NCBI RefSeq assembly: GCF_022814865.1 | Contig: NZ_JAKVRD010000005.1 | Span: 124,001-188,000, forward strand | DNA from: Shimia aestuarii | GTDB taxonomy: Bacteria > Pseudomonadota > Alphaproteobacteria > Rhodobacterales > Rhodobacteraceae | Length of the DNA: 64,000 nt | Reading direction: 5' to 3' | Shown: positions 25,863-34,281 of the stretch, one piece after another | How the letters are laid out: every line of letters begins with the position of its first letter | Numbering within the stretch: the first letter of the stretch is position 1 | Notes under the pieces: model-generated | Told to the model about the DNA's origin: nothing | What the model saw: the letters and a program-made list of their open reading frames with translations, nothing else | Database searches by the model: none | Position numbers and translations under genes: made by a program

Positions 25863-26249
25863 TCACTCCGGCGGCACGGGACGCGGGCTGCCATCGTCGT
25901 CAATCGCCACATAGGTAAAGACGGCCTCGGTGACCTTTTCCATGTGAAGCGCCCGGTGACGCACCACCCAGGCCTCGATCTTGATCCCCATCGACGACCG
26001 TCCGACCCGCTCGACCCAGGCCCAGACGCACAGGATATCCCCAACCCCCACAGGCCGAATGAACTTCATCGCATCCACCGCCACAGTCGTCACCCGCCCC
26101 TTGGCGCGCGCCGCCGCGACGATGCCGCTGGCGATGTCCATCTGGGCAAGCACCCACCCCCCGAAAATATCGCCATTGACGTTGACATCCGCAGGTGTCG
26201 CAACCGTGCGCAGGGTGGCTTCGCCTTCTGGTTTGATCTCTTCGCTCAT
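25863..26249 (-). CDS. Hotdog-fold acyl-CoA thioesterase (YciA-like)
   Basis: A 128-aa hotdog protein hydrolysing acyl-CoA. The active-site helix is NVNGDIFGGWVLAQMDIASG, with the Asp typical of the YciA/BACH group, followed by VDAMKFIRPVGVGD and the strand pair around IKIEAWVVRH. One hotdog domain is expected to form a hexamer. The ATG at 26249 has AGAGGA about 9 bases upstream. The start is 70 bp from the divergent FAD reductase gene. The SqrR/BigR-type operator lies just beyond its stop codon. Confidence 0.87.
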   Translation of the reverse strand: MSEEIKPEGEATLRTVATPADVNVNGDIFGGWVLAQMDIASGIVAAARAKGRVTTVAVDAMKFIRPVGVGDILCVWAWVERVGRSSMGIKIEAWVVRHRALHMEKVTEAVFTYVAIDDDGSPRPVPPE

Positions 26250-26319
26250 TGCCAGTTTCCTCTTGTTTTGCCCAAGACTAACCCTATGCGACCTCACAAG
26301 AAAGCTGGTAGAAGCACGC

Positions 26320-27504
26320 ATGACCGAAGACACCAGTTCAGAGCCATTCGACATCGTCGTGATCGGGGCCGGCCCCGCCGGAAGCGCCGCGGCTTTCTGC
26401 GCCGCGCGCGCAGGTCTACGCGTCGCCCTTGTCGACAAGGCGCGCTTCCCACGGGACAAGCTCTGCGGTGGTCTCTTCACCGGTCGGAGTCGCGCCTATT
26501 ACCGCGAGATTTTCGGGCAAGAGTTCGAGACGGACCGTGCTGTTAACCTCTCGGAAATCGAGTTCTGGTATCAAGATCGCCGCCTTGCCCGGCTCTCGGA
26601 TATTCCGCCGGTCAATCTCACCATGCGTCGCGATCTCGATGCGACGCTTCTGGATCATGCGCTTGCGGCTGGGGCCGAGGATTTCACGGGCCGCGCCATC
26701 GCAACGCTTGATGATGCGGGTGTGGCGCTGCGCAACGGGACGCGGCTCGAGGCATCGGTGCTGATCGGTGCGGATGGCGTCAATTCCATCACCGCGCGCC
26801 ATCTCTTTGGCGCCCCTTTCGACAAAGAAACGATCGGTTTCGGGCTTGAGATCGAAGCCACCCCAGAGGAACAGCCCCCAAAAGATCACCCCCTGCGCAT
26901 CGACTTTGCCGCCGCCACATGGGGCTATGGCTGGTCCTTCCCAAAACAGCACTCGACAACCGTCGGCGTTGGCGGATTGCACGCCCCAAACCCGGATATG
27001 AAGGCGCATTTTTCTACGTATCTTCAATCACTTGACTTGCCTGACGACACCCGCCGCTTCAAGGGGCATTACCTGCCCTTCGGCGATTTTCGCAAGGCTC
27101 CGGGACGGGCGCATATCCTGCTTGCCGGAGATGCGGCAGGGCTTGTCGATCCGATCACCGGTGAGGGCATCGCGCTTGCCATGAAGAGCGGCCAGCTTGC
27201 CGCCGAGGCCGCCATGGCCGCGCTCCGCGACGGACGTCCAGAGACCGCCTACACCCGCTACCACACCGCGCTACGCGACATGCACCGGAGCTTGCGCATC
27301 GCGCGGATGCTGCGCCCAATCATCTTTGCGCCACGCTGGCAGGGCGCTTTTACCCGCACCTTCGAACGCTCTGGCACGGTGCGGATGCAATACATGCGCC
27401 TCCTCGCGGGCGAGGTTGAATATCCCGAATTGGCCCGCGCCGTGCTGCGCCGCCTGCCGCGTTATCTCATGAACCGGATCAGACGCTCGCGCGGACCCAT
27501 TTGA
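26320..27504 (+). CDS. FAD-dependent oxidoreductase, geranylgeranyl-reductase family
   Basis: A 394-aa flavoprotein. It starts with a dinucleotide-binding site DIVVIGAGPAGSAAAFCAA, then DKLCGGLFTGRS, where the CGG motif typical of geranylgeranyl reductases/electron-flow proteins is present. The second FAD motif is LLAGDAAGLVDPITGEGI. Family members reduce isoprenoid double bonds (archaeal lipids, phytyl chains) or act on quinones. No chlorophyll or carotenoid genes are adjacent, so the substrate is open. ATG 26320 has only a weak SD. The 3' end overlaps trxC by 26 bp, convergently. Confidence 0.82.
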   Translation: MTEDTSSEPFDIVVIGAGPAGSAAAFCAARAGLRVALVDKARFPRDKLCGGLFTGRSRAYYREIFGQEFETDRAVNLSEIEFWYQDRRLARLSDIPPVNLTMRRDLDATLLDHALAAGAEDFTGRAIATLDDAGVALRNGTRLEASVLIGADGVNSITARHLFGAPFDKETIGFGLEIEATPEEQPPKDHPLRIDFAAATWGYGWSFPKQHSTTVGVGGLHAPNPDMKAHFSTYLQSLDLPDDTRRFKGHYLPFGDFRKAPGRAHILLAGDAAGLVDPITGEGIALAMKSGQLAAEAAMAALRDGRPETAYTRYHTALRDMHRSLRIARMLRPIIFAPRWQGAFTRTFERSGTVRMQYMRLLAGEVEYPELARAVLRRLPRYLMNRIRRSRGPI

Positions 27505-27910
27505 CGATCGCCCCCGCAGGCATCGCCCCGGATTCACGCGCCCGCTCGCGCCCCCCGGCAAAGGCCGCCATGGTCGGTATCCCCCGGATACGGTATTTCG
27601 CGCCTGCCTGCGGGTGATCCTCGGTATTGAGCTTCACAAGCCGCGCCTGACCCGTAAGCTCTTGCGCAGCCTGCTGAAATTGTGGTGCCATCTGGCGACA
27701 CGGACCACACCACGGCGCCCAGAAATCCACGACCAAAGGCACCTCATCATTGCGCGCCGCTTTCTCAAGCGTCGCAAGATCGACCTCAGCGACTTTCGCT
27801 TTCATCAAGGGCGCGCCGCAGGTGCCGCATTTTGGCCCGGCGCCGAGCTTGTCCTCAGGCACCCGGTTGACCTGACCACAATCGAAACAGGTGATTTTCT
27901 TGCCGCTCAT
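27479..27910 (-). CDS. trxC: Thioredoxin 2 with N-terminal zinc site
   Basis: Cytosolic thiol-disulfide reductase of 143 aa. The N-terminal extension carries two CxxC pairs (CFDC, Cys8/11; CGTC, Cys28/31) that bind zinc, which distinguishes TrxC from TrxA. The active site is WAPWCGPC (Cys68/71). Conserved cis-Pro is in RGIPTMAAF. TrxC is usually oxidative-stress induced; no OxyR site was identified here. Convergent with the FAD reductase, sharing 26 bp. Confidence 0.95.
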   Translation of the reverse strand: MSGKKITCFDCGQVNRVPEDKLGAGPKCGTCGAPLMKAKVAEVDLATLEKAARNDEVPLVVDFWAPWCGPCRQMAPQFQQAAQELTGQARLVKLNTEDHPQAGAKYRIRGIPTMAAFAGGRERARESGAMPAGAIVKWVRASV

Positions 27911-27958
27911 GAGTTTCGCTCCGAAATCACATTCATTTTTTCATACATAAGGCTTCGG

Positions 27959-29002
27959 TCACGTTTGTGAACCCCGGCCAAGCATCAGCGGCAGCAACAC
28001 CGGGAGGATGAGGAGCCGCCCAAGATGGCAGGCCGCGACGAACCCGGCATCCGCTCCGAGGATCGCGCCCATAGCGATCATCGTCTCAAGGCCGCCGGGC
28101 GCAAAAGCGACCACGACATGCGCAAGCGGCATGGCAAGAAACCCCGCCACAGGCACCGCAATCAGAACCGTCAGGCCAAGCGTCACTGCCGCCGCGCTCA
28201 ACGCCGCAAGAAGCGCGCGCCAGAGATCGCGGAACGTGATCCCGCGAAATCGCGTCCCGATCAACGTGCCAATGGTCGCGAACCCCGCAAGCGCGATGGC
28301 CGGATGCACCGCTCCCGGCGTGAGATCAAAGAAATGCGCAATCGCCGACACAAGAAGCCCCGCGATGAGAAAATGCGCCGGCACCCGAAGCCGCTTCAAA
28401 ACCGGACCTAGCGCACCGCCAAGCCCGAGAAGGATCGCCATCGCGCCGACCCCCATGATCTCCTGCGCCATCGGAAACGAGGTCTCGACATCCGCGCCAA
28501 GCCCGCCAAGCGCGAAGGGAACAAGCACCGAGAGGATCAGGACGCGCACCGTCTGGATCACGGTGATCCGCTCGGCATCGGCATGAAGCGCCGAGGACAT
28601 GGCCACGACAAAGCTAAGATGCCCCGGTGACGCTGCCAGAAGCGCCGCGCGCCGCTCAAATCCAAACGCCGCGACAAGCAGCCAGCGATTGACGAGCAGG
28701 ATCAAGACCATCAACCCCGCCAACGCGGCAAAGGCCACGGGCCAGCGCAGCATTGCCTCGCGCGCAGCCGCGTTCATACCCGCTCCGATGCCGACACCCA
28801 CGACAAGGAATGCCACGTTGCGAAACGGCACGGCAAGCCCAAGCGGCACCCCGGCAAGGCTCAGCAGACTGATGAAAAGCGCAGGCCCGGTGATCGGAAA
28901 AAGCGGCAGCCCGACCCACGCACCAAGCGCCGCCCCGACCGCGCCAAGCGCCAGCGTCACGAGCGTTTGCACGACCGGGTTTGCATCGATGAAGAACCGC
29001 AT
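27959..29002 (-). CDS. AbrB-family (PF05145) multi-pass membrane protein
   Basis: A 347-aa polytopic protein with about ten helices in two internally similar halves. The family segments GLPLFPITGPALFISLLSLAG, SPGHLSFVVAMSSALHADAE and APGGLETMIAMGAILGADAG correspond to the duplicated AbrB/ammonia-monooxygenase-like domain. The name in databases (AbrB transcriptional regulator) is misleading; this is an integral membrane protein of unknown, possibly transport, function. The ATG at 29002 starts MRFFIDANP; a GTG at 29017 is an alternative and neither has a strong SD. It lies downstream of the ABC operon terminator. Confidence 0.8.
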   Translation of the reverse strand: MRFFIDANPVVQTLVTLALGAVGAALGAWVGLPLFPITGPALFISLLSLAGVPLGLAVPFRNVAFLVVGVGIGAGMNAAAREAMLRWPVAFAALAGLMVLILLVNRWLLVAAFGFERRAALLAASPGHLSFVVAMSSALHADAERITVIQTVRVLILSVLVPFALGGLGADVETSFPMAQEIMGVGAMAILLGLGGALGPVLKRLRVPAHFLIAGLLVSAIAHFFDLTPGAVHPAIALAGFATIGTLIGTRFRGITFRDLWRALLAALSAAAVTLGLTVLIAVPVAGFLAMPLAHVVVAFAPGGLETMIAMGAILGADAGFVAACHLGRLLILPVLLPLMLGRGSQT

Positions 29003-29031
29003 GTCCCGCGCTACCACATTGCTCTGCCTCG

Positions 29032-29066
29032 AAAAAGCAAAAGGGCCGGAGGTCTCCCCCCGGCCC
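29032..29066 (-). terminator. Rho-independent terminator of the pyrimidine ABC operon
   Basis: Minus-strand stem GGGCCGGGGG with CCTCCGGCCC (29043-29066, one mismatch), followed by TTTTGCTTTTT (29042 down to 29032). It follows the binding-protein stop at 29092 and separates the importer from the AbrB-type gene. Confidence 0.85.
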
Positions 29067-29091
29067 CTTTCCCGCTCCCCGCGGGTCAGGC

Positions 29092-30081
29092 TCAGTTCAG
29101 AGCCTTATCCGTGATCGCATGGGTCCATGCGCCTTCCGGCTGCTTTGTGATGACCGGATCCGAGCCACCCGACAGAAGACTGTCAACGGTGCGCTGATAA
29201 TCGGCCGGGTCAAGCGCGCCGTTCGAACCGGCGGTGAGCTTGGCCACTTCCGTCATCATGCGGATCTGGTGTTCCTCGGTCTGTGCGCCCGATGCGTCGT
29301 TATCGAGAACGATCATCGCCGCGTCTTCCGGGTTCTCCTCGGCCCATTTCCAGCCCTTCATCGAAGCGCGCACGAAACGCACCATCTTGTCGACGAAGGC
29401 CGGATCTTCGAGGTTTTCCTCGAGGACATACATGCCATCCTCGAGCGTCGCGACGCCCTGATCCTCATACTTGAACACCACGAGGTCATCCGGGGTCAGG
29501 CCCGCATCGATCACCTGCCAGTATTCGTTATACGTCATGGTCGACACACACGCCGCCTGCCCCTGAAGAAGCGGATCGACGTTGAAGCCCTGCTTGAGAA
29601 CCGTGACGCCATCCTCGCCACCGTCGGTCGAGAGGCCAAGCTTGCTCATCCAGCTCAGGAACGGATACTCGTTGCCAAAGAACCAAACACCGAGCGTCTT
29701 ACCCGCGAAATCGTCGGGGCTTGCGACGCCTGCATCCTTGCGGCAGGTGAGCATCATGCCCGAGGATTTGTAGGGCTGCGCGATGTTGACCAGCGGCAGA
29801 CCCTTTTCGCGGCTGGCAAGCGCCGACGGCATCCAGTCGAGCACGACATCAGCACCGCCACCGGCGATGACCTGCGCCGGTGCGATATCCGGGCCGCCCG
29901 GCTTGATCGTGACGTTGAGGTCTTCTTCCTCGTAGAACCCCTTGTCGAGGGCGACATAATAGCCCGCGAACTGGGCCTGCGTGACCCATTTGAGCTGGAG
30001 CGTAACGTCATCGGCGGCCTGCGCCATCGACGCCGCGAGGCCAAGCGCCGCAGCGCTCATTGTCTTCATCATGGTTTTCAT
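29092..30081 (-). CDS. ABC transporter periplasmic binding protein (NMT1/THI5-like)
   Basis: A 329-aa secreted binding protein with a signal peptide (cleavage near MAQA, residue 22). The mature start DDVTLQLKWVTQAQFAGYYVALDKG is the NMT1/THI5 signature of pyrimidine-precursor-binding proteins. Its position in an operon with two permeases, an ATPase, dihydropyrimidinase and an amidohydrolase points to a pyrimidine or hydropyrimidine ligand; thiamine-precursor uptake is the alternative. AGGAGA lies 8 bases before ATG 30081. The operon terminator follows. Confidence 0.88.
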   Translation of the reverse strand: MKTMMKTMSAAALGLAASMAQAADDVTLQLKWVTQAQFAGYYVALDKGFYEEEDLNVTIKPGGPDIAPAQVIAGGGADVVLDWMPSALASREKGLPLVNIAQPYKSSGMMLTCRKDAGVASPDDFAGKTLGVWFFGNEYPFLSWMSKLGLSTDGGEDGVTVLKQGFNVDPLLQGQAACVSTMTYNEYWQVIDAGLTPDDLVVFKYEDQGVATLEDGMYVLEENLEDPAFVDKMVRFVRASMKGWKWAEENPEDAAMIVLDNDASGAQTEEHQIRMMTEVAKLTAGSNGALDPADYQRTVDSLLSGGSDPVITKQPEGAWTHAITDKALN

Positions 30082-30134
30082 TTTCTTTCTCTCCTTGTTG
30101 GACTTGGCTATTTGGACTTTGGTCTTTTCTTTGC

Positions 30135-30974
30135 TCAGCCTCTTTGTGACGGGTGCCAGAAGGTGACTGCCTTTTCGAGCAGTGCGACCCCGCCATAGAA
30201 CGCGGACCCCACCACAGCGGCAACAACGATCTCGGCCCAGACGAGGTCGAGCGCGAGTTGCCCCACGGATGTGGAAATCCGGAATCCCATGCCCTTGATG
30301 GGCGAGCCGAAGAACTCGGCCACGATGGCGCCGATAAGCGCGAGCGTGGTGGCGATCTTCAGGCCATTAAAGATGAACGGCATCGCTGCGGGCAAGCGCA
30401 GTTTGAGCAGCGTCTGCCCATAGCTTGCCGCATAGGTGCGCATCAAATCGCGCTGCATGTGATCGGTCGCCTGAAGCCCCTGCACCGTGTTGACGAGCAT
30501 CGGGAAGAACACCATCACGACAACGACCGCCGCCTTGGATTGCCAGTCAAAGCCGAACCACATCACGAGGATCGGTGCCATGCCGATGATCGGCAGCGCG
30601 GCGACGAAATTGCCAACCGGCAGAAGGCCGCGTTGCAGGAACGGGAAGCGGTCGATCAGCACCGCAATGAGGAACGCCGCACCGCACCCAAGGATATAGC
30701 CCGACAAGGCGCCCTTGATGACGGTCTGTACGAAGTCCTCCCAGAGGATACCCGTCGAGACCCCGAACCGCGCCGCAATCATCGACGGCGGTGGTAGGAG
30801 CACGGGCGAAATCTCAAGCCCGCGCACCATACATTCCCAGATCAGGATCAGCGTGATCCCGAAGATCGCCGGAACAGCAAGCCCCGTCGCCCGCGTCTTC
30901 GGACGCCGCGACAGAAGGACATTGCTCCACCAACCAATCGCCCAGATGGCGAGCCCTGCGATTACCCAGATCAT
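30135..30974 (-). CDS. ABC transporter permease 2
   Basis: A 279-aa inner-membrane permease of the SsuC/TauC type with about six helices and the EAA-loop region DLMRTYAASYGQTLLKLRLPAAMPF that contacts the ATPase. ATG 30974 overlaps the stop of the preceding permease in an ATGA, indicating translational coupling. A much longer upstream-open frame exists but overlaps that gene and is not credible. It works with the adjacent permease as a heterodimeric channel for the substrate delivered by the binding protein. Confidence 0.9.
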   Translation of the reverse strand: MIWVIAGLAIWAIGWWSNVLLSRRPKTRATGLAVPAIFGITLILIWECMVRGLEISPVLLPPPSMIAARFGVSTGILWEDFVQTVIKGALSGYILGCGAAFLIAVLIDRFPFLQRGLLPVGNFVAALPIIGMAPILVMWFGFDWQSKAAVVVVMVFFPMLVNTVQGLQATDHMQRDLMRTYAASYGQTLLKLRLPAAMPFIFNGLKIATTLALIGAIVAEFFGSPIKGMGFRISTSVGQLALDLVWAEIVVAAVVGSAFYGGVALLEKAVTFWHPSQRG

Positions 30975-31858
30975 CGCACCATCCCCATCCGTTTGAGAAC
31001 CACAGTCTGCATAAGCCCGATCAACCCGACAAGCGCCGCCGCAAGGGCCGCCGCCGTGATGAGCGCGCTCCAGATCTGGATCGTCTGCCCGTAGTAGCTC
31101 CCCGCGAGAAGCCGCGCGCCAAGGCCCGCAACCGCGCCAGTCGGCAATTCGCCCACGATGGCCCCCACGAGGGACGCCGCCATCGCGATTTTGAGCGAGG
31201 TAAAGAGATAGGGCATCGACGACGGCAGGCGCAGTTTCCAGAACTCCTGACCGCTGGTCGCGTTCCATGTTTTCATCTGGTCAAGCTGCATGTGATCGGG
31301 GCTGCGCAGCCCTTTCACCATACCGACGACGACCGGGAAGAACGAAAGATACATCGAGATGACCGCCTTCGGCAGCAGCCCGGAAATCCCGACCGCGTTG
31401 AGCACCACGATAATCATCGGCGCAATGGCAAGGATCGGGATGGTCTGACTCGCGATGACCCAAGGCATCACGCTCATATCCATCGTGCGGTTGTAAACGA
31501 TCCCCACCGCCAGCGCGATACCAAGCGCCGTGCCAAGCGCGAAACCGAGAAGCGTCGAGGATAGCGTCACAGTGCTATGGAACAGAAGCGAGCGCTTCGA
31601 GAAGGCCCGCCCTTTGACGACCATCTCGCCTGTGGTTTTCCAGATCTCCTGCCCAACCTGATGCGGCGCGGGGAGTTTCGGTTTCTTCTGGCTCATCGTG
31701 TCCGCGACAAGCTCGGAAAAACTCAACTCAACCCCTGCCCGCTTGGCCTTGTCCTGCGCCCACGGCGCATTCAACGCGAGCGTCCCGGCGTACCAAAGCA
31801 CGAAGATCGCGATCACCACCGTGACGATGGGGCCAAGCCTATGCCAAAGCCCCGCCAT
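30971..31858 (-). CDS. ABC transporter permease 1
   Basis: A 295-aa permease of the same type. It has one N-terminal helix (GPIVTVVIAIFVLWYAGTLAL), a periplasmic or cytosolic loop rich in Lys, then five helices. The EAA-like loop is DQMKTWNATSGQEFWKLRLP. ATG 31858 overlaps the ATPase stop by one base (TGATG), so translation is coupled; a GTG one codon upstream is possible. Together with permease 2 it forms the transmembrane pore. Confidence 0.9.
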   Translation of the reverse strand: MAGLWHRLGPIVTVVIAIFVLWYAGTLALNAPWAQDKAKRAGVELSFSELVADTMSQKKPKLPAPHQVGQEIWKTTGEMVVKGRAFSKRSLLFHSTVTLSSTLLGFALGTALGIALAVGIVYNRTMDMSVMPWVIASQTIPILAIAPMIIVVLNAVGISGLLPKAVISMYLSFFPVVVGMVKGLRSPDHMQLDQMKTWNATSGQEFWKLRLPSSMPYLFTSLKIAMAASLVGAIVGELPTGAVAGLGARLLAGSYYGQTIQIWSALITAAALAAALVGLIGLMQTVVLKRMGMVR

Positions 31859-32664
31859 CACGCGTCGTCCTCGTGGCCCGCGCGAAGCCCGTCACGGACC
31901 CGGTGCGCGATCTCGATAAATTCCGGTGTATCGCGGATTTCAAGCGGCCGTTCCTTGGGGAGCGGGCTGTCGATCACGTCGGTAATCCGCCCCGGCCGCG
32001 GACTCATCACCACGATCTTGGTCGAGAGATAGACCGCCTCGGGGATCGAGTGCGTGACGAACCCAATCGTCTTGTTGGTGCGCGCCCACAGCTCGAGAAC
32101 CTGCTCATTGAGGTGATCGCGCACGATCTCGTCCAACGCCCCGAACGGCTCATCCATCAAAAGAATATCGGCATGGAAGGCAAGCGCCCGCGCAATAGAC
32201 GCGCGCTGCTGCATCCCGCCCGAAAGCTGCCAGGGGAACTTGCGCTCGAACCCGTCAAGGTGGACCAGCTCAAGAACTTCCTTCACCGCCGCGTCCTGCT
32301 CGGCCTTGCTCACACCCATGATCTCGAGCGGCAGGCGGATATTGCCGCCAATCGTGCGCCACGGATAAAGCCCCGCGTGCTGAAACACATAGCCATAGGC
32401 ACGCGCCTTGCGGGCCTCTTCGGGGCTGACGCCGTTGACCGTGATCTCGCCCGCCGTGGGCTTTTCAAGGTCCGCCATCACCCGCAGCAAGGTGGTCTTG
32501 CCACAGCCCGACGGGCCGATGAAGCTCACGAAATCGCCCTTCTCGATATCGAGGTTGACGTCTTTCAGGGCATGGACCGGACCATCGTTGGTCTGGAAGG
32601 TCAGCGACAGGTTTTTTGCGCTGATCACAGGTTCGCTTGTCAAAGTCTTCGCTCCGCTGGCCAT
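31858..32664 (-). CDS. ABC transporter ATP-binding protein
   Basis: A 268-aa ATPase of the nitrate/sulfonate/taurine import group. Walker A is GPSGCGKTT, Q-loop VFQHAGLYPW, signature LSGGMQQRASIARAL, Walker B ILLMDEPFGALD, and the H-loop is in VTHSIPEAVYL. It energises the two permeases encoded directly after it. It starts 55 bp after dihydropyrimidinase; that gap contains a GC hairpin (CCCCGCC-GGCGGGG near 32684-32704) that could modulate expression of importer relative to enzyme. Confidence 0.93.
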   Translation of the reverse strand: MASGAKTLTSEPVISAKNLSLTFQTNDGPVHALKDVNLDIEKGDFVSFIGPSGCGKTTLLRVMADLEKPTAGEITVNGVSPEEARKARAYGYVFQHAGLYPWRTIGGNIRLPLEIMGVSKAEQDAAVKEVLELVHLDGFERKFPWQLSGGMQQRASIARALAFHADILLMDEPFGALDEIVRDHLNEQVLELWARTNKTIGFVTHSIPEAVYLSTKIVVMSPRPGRITDVIDSPLPKERPLEIRDTPEFIEIAHRVRDGLRAGHEDDA

Positions 32665-32719
32665 TTTGGCTTGCTTGTTGGCCGCCCCGCCGGGTCTGGC
32701 GGGGCCGCAGGTTTCTGTC

Positions 32720-34183
32720 TTAGATGCCCGCCGGGATGTTCATCGGGTCCCGGTGAATCTGTTTCGGGGCGGTAAGCTCTTTCCACTTCGAAAGCGCCAC
32801 ATTGGCACTCGGGAAGGCCGGACGCGGCACGAACCGGCCCCGACCGGGCTGCGGCTGGCTGTTTTGCCCCCAAGCCCAGATCACTTCACCCCGGCTCAAG
32901 GTGTAGCGCGACTGCGCCTTGACCTCAAAGCCCTCAAACACGTTGTAGTCGAGAATCGAGTGATGGTTCGAGGCGCTGATCGTCTTGGTGATCTTCGGAT
33001 CCCACACCACGATATCCGCGTCCGCGCCCTCCACGATCGCCCCTTTCTTGGGGTAAATGTTGAGGATCTTCGCCACATTGGTCGAGGTCGCCGCAACAAA
33101 TTCGTTCGGCGTCAGGCGGCCGGTCTCGACCCCTTCGGTCCAAAGCACGGCAAGCCGTTCCTCAAGCCCGTTCGAGCCGTTCGGGATCTTGGTGAAATCG
33201 GCAACCCCCATGCGTTTCTGCTCGGTCGAGAACGCCGCGTGGTCCGTCGCCACGACCTGCAGGCTCCCGGCCTGAAGCCCGGCCCAAAGGCTATCCTGAT
33301 GATCCTTGTTGCGGAACGGCGGGCTCATGACCCGGCGCGCGGCATGGTCCCAATCGGTGTTGAAATACTCGCGCTCATCAAGCGTCAGGAACTGCACCAG
33401 CGGCTCGCCATAGACGCGCATCCCCTTCTGGCGCGCGCGCCGGATCGCCTCATGTGCCTGCTCACAGGAGACATGCACGATATAAAGCGGCACACCGGCA
33501 GCATCCGCGATGGTGATCGCCCGGTTCGCGGCCTCACCCTCGAATTCCGGCGGGCGCGAATAGGCGTGCCCCTCCGGCCCGGTGATCCCCTTCTCAAGCA
33601 TCTGCGCCTGCATATCGGCCACAAGGTCGCCGTTCTCGGCATGCACCATCGGCAGCGCGCCAAGCTCCTTACAGCGCTTGAACGAGGCGAACATCTCGTC
33701 ATCCTCGATCATCAGCGCGCCCTTATAGGCCATGAAGTGCTTGAACGAGTTGACGCCCATATCCACGGCGTCTTTCATCTCTTCAAAGATGGTCTCATTC
33801 CAGCCCGTGATCGCCATGTGATAGCCCACGTCCGAGCAAATCTGCGGCGCGCTCTTGCGGTGCCATTCGTTGATCGCGTTCTTGATCGACCCATCTTCGC
33901 CCGGAAGACAGAAATCGACGACCATCGTCGTGCCGCCCACGGCCGCGGCCCAAGTGCCGGTCTCGAAGGTCTCGGCGGCAGTGGTGCCCATGAAGGGCAT
34001 CTCGAGGTGCGTATGCGGGTCGATCCCGCCGGGGATCACATAGGCGCCTTCCGCGTCGATATATTCGTCGCCCTTGAGGTCTTCACCAATCTGCTTGATC
34101 GTCTCTCCCTCGATCAGCACATCCGCTTTCCATGTCCGGTCGGCGGTGCAGACCATGCCGCCCTTGATAACCTTGGTTCCCAT
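32720..34183 (-). CDS. hydA: Dihydropyrimidinase (D-hydantoinase)
   Basis: Hydrolyses dihydrouracil or dihydrothymine to the N-carbamoyl beta-amino acid, step two of reductive pyrimidine breakdown. The 487-aa amidohydrolase has the metal-binding GGIDPHTHLEMPF, the lysine that becomes carboxylated in FKHFMAYKGAL, VHAENGDLV, IVHVSC, and the catalytic Asp in ATDHAAFS. ATG 34183 (MGTKVIKGG) is preceded by GGGAG. It lies between the amidohydrolase and the ABC importer on one strand. A 3'-tail element at 34221-34266 separates it from the amidohydrolase gene. Confidence 0.93.
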   Translation of the reverse strand: MGTKVIKGGMVCTADRTWKADVLIEGETIKQIGEDLKGDEYIDAEGAYVIPGGIDPHTHLEMPFMGTTAAETFETGTWAAAVGGTTMVVDFCLPGEDGSIKNAINEWHRKSAPQICSDVGYHMAITGWNETIFEEMKDAVDMGVNSFKHFMAYKGALMIEDDEMFASFKRCKELGALPMVHAENGDLVADMQAQMLEKGITGPEGHAYSRPPEFEGEAANRAITIADAAGVPLYIVHVSCEQAHEAIRRARQKGMRVYGEPLVQFLTLDEREYFNTDWDHAARRVMSPPFRNKDHQDSLWAGLQAGSLQVVATDHAAFSTEQKRMGVADFTKIPNGSNGLEERLAVLWTEGVETGRLTPNEFVAATSTNVAKILNIYPKKGAIVEGADADIVVWDPKITKTISASNHHSILDYNVFEGFEVKAQSRYTLSRGEVIWAWGQNSQPQPGRGRFVPRPAFPSANVALSKWKELTAPKQIHRDPMNIPAGI

Positions 34184-34220
34184 TGTTCTTCTCCCTGTCG
34201 GCAAGGGACGCCCCCCTTGC

Positions 34221-34266
34221 ATCTTCTTGGTTGAAATACCTCGGGGGTCCGGGGGCTGGCCCCCGG
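34221..34266 (-). repeat. 3'-tail element, copy 2 (behind the amidohydrolase gene)
   Basis: In the sense of the upstream gene: stem CCGGGGG-CCCCCGG (34249-34266), then CCCCCGAGGTATTT and CCAAGAAGAT (ending at 34221). It lies inside an operon-like run of minus-strand genes, so it does not necessarily end transcription. Confidence 0.75.
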
Positions 34267-34281
34267 TCCTCCTTTATCCGT

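Noticed and set aside
30135-31268. Long 377-codon version of ABC permease 2
   Set aside because: The N-terminal 98 codons overlap permease 1 out of frame and look like low-complexity noise; the ATG at 30974 with ATGA coupling is the real start.
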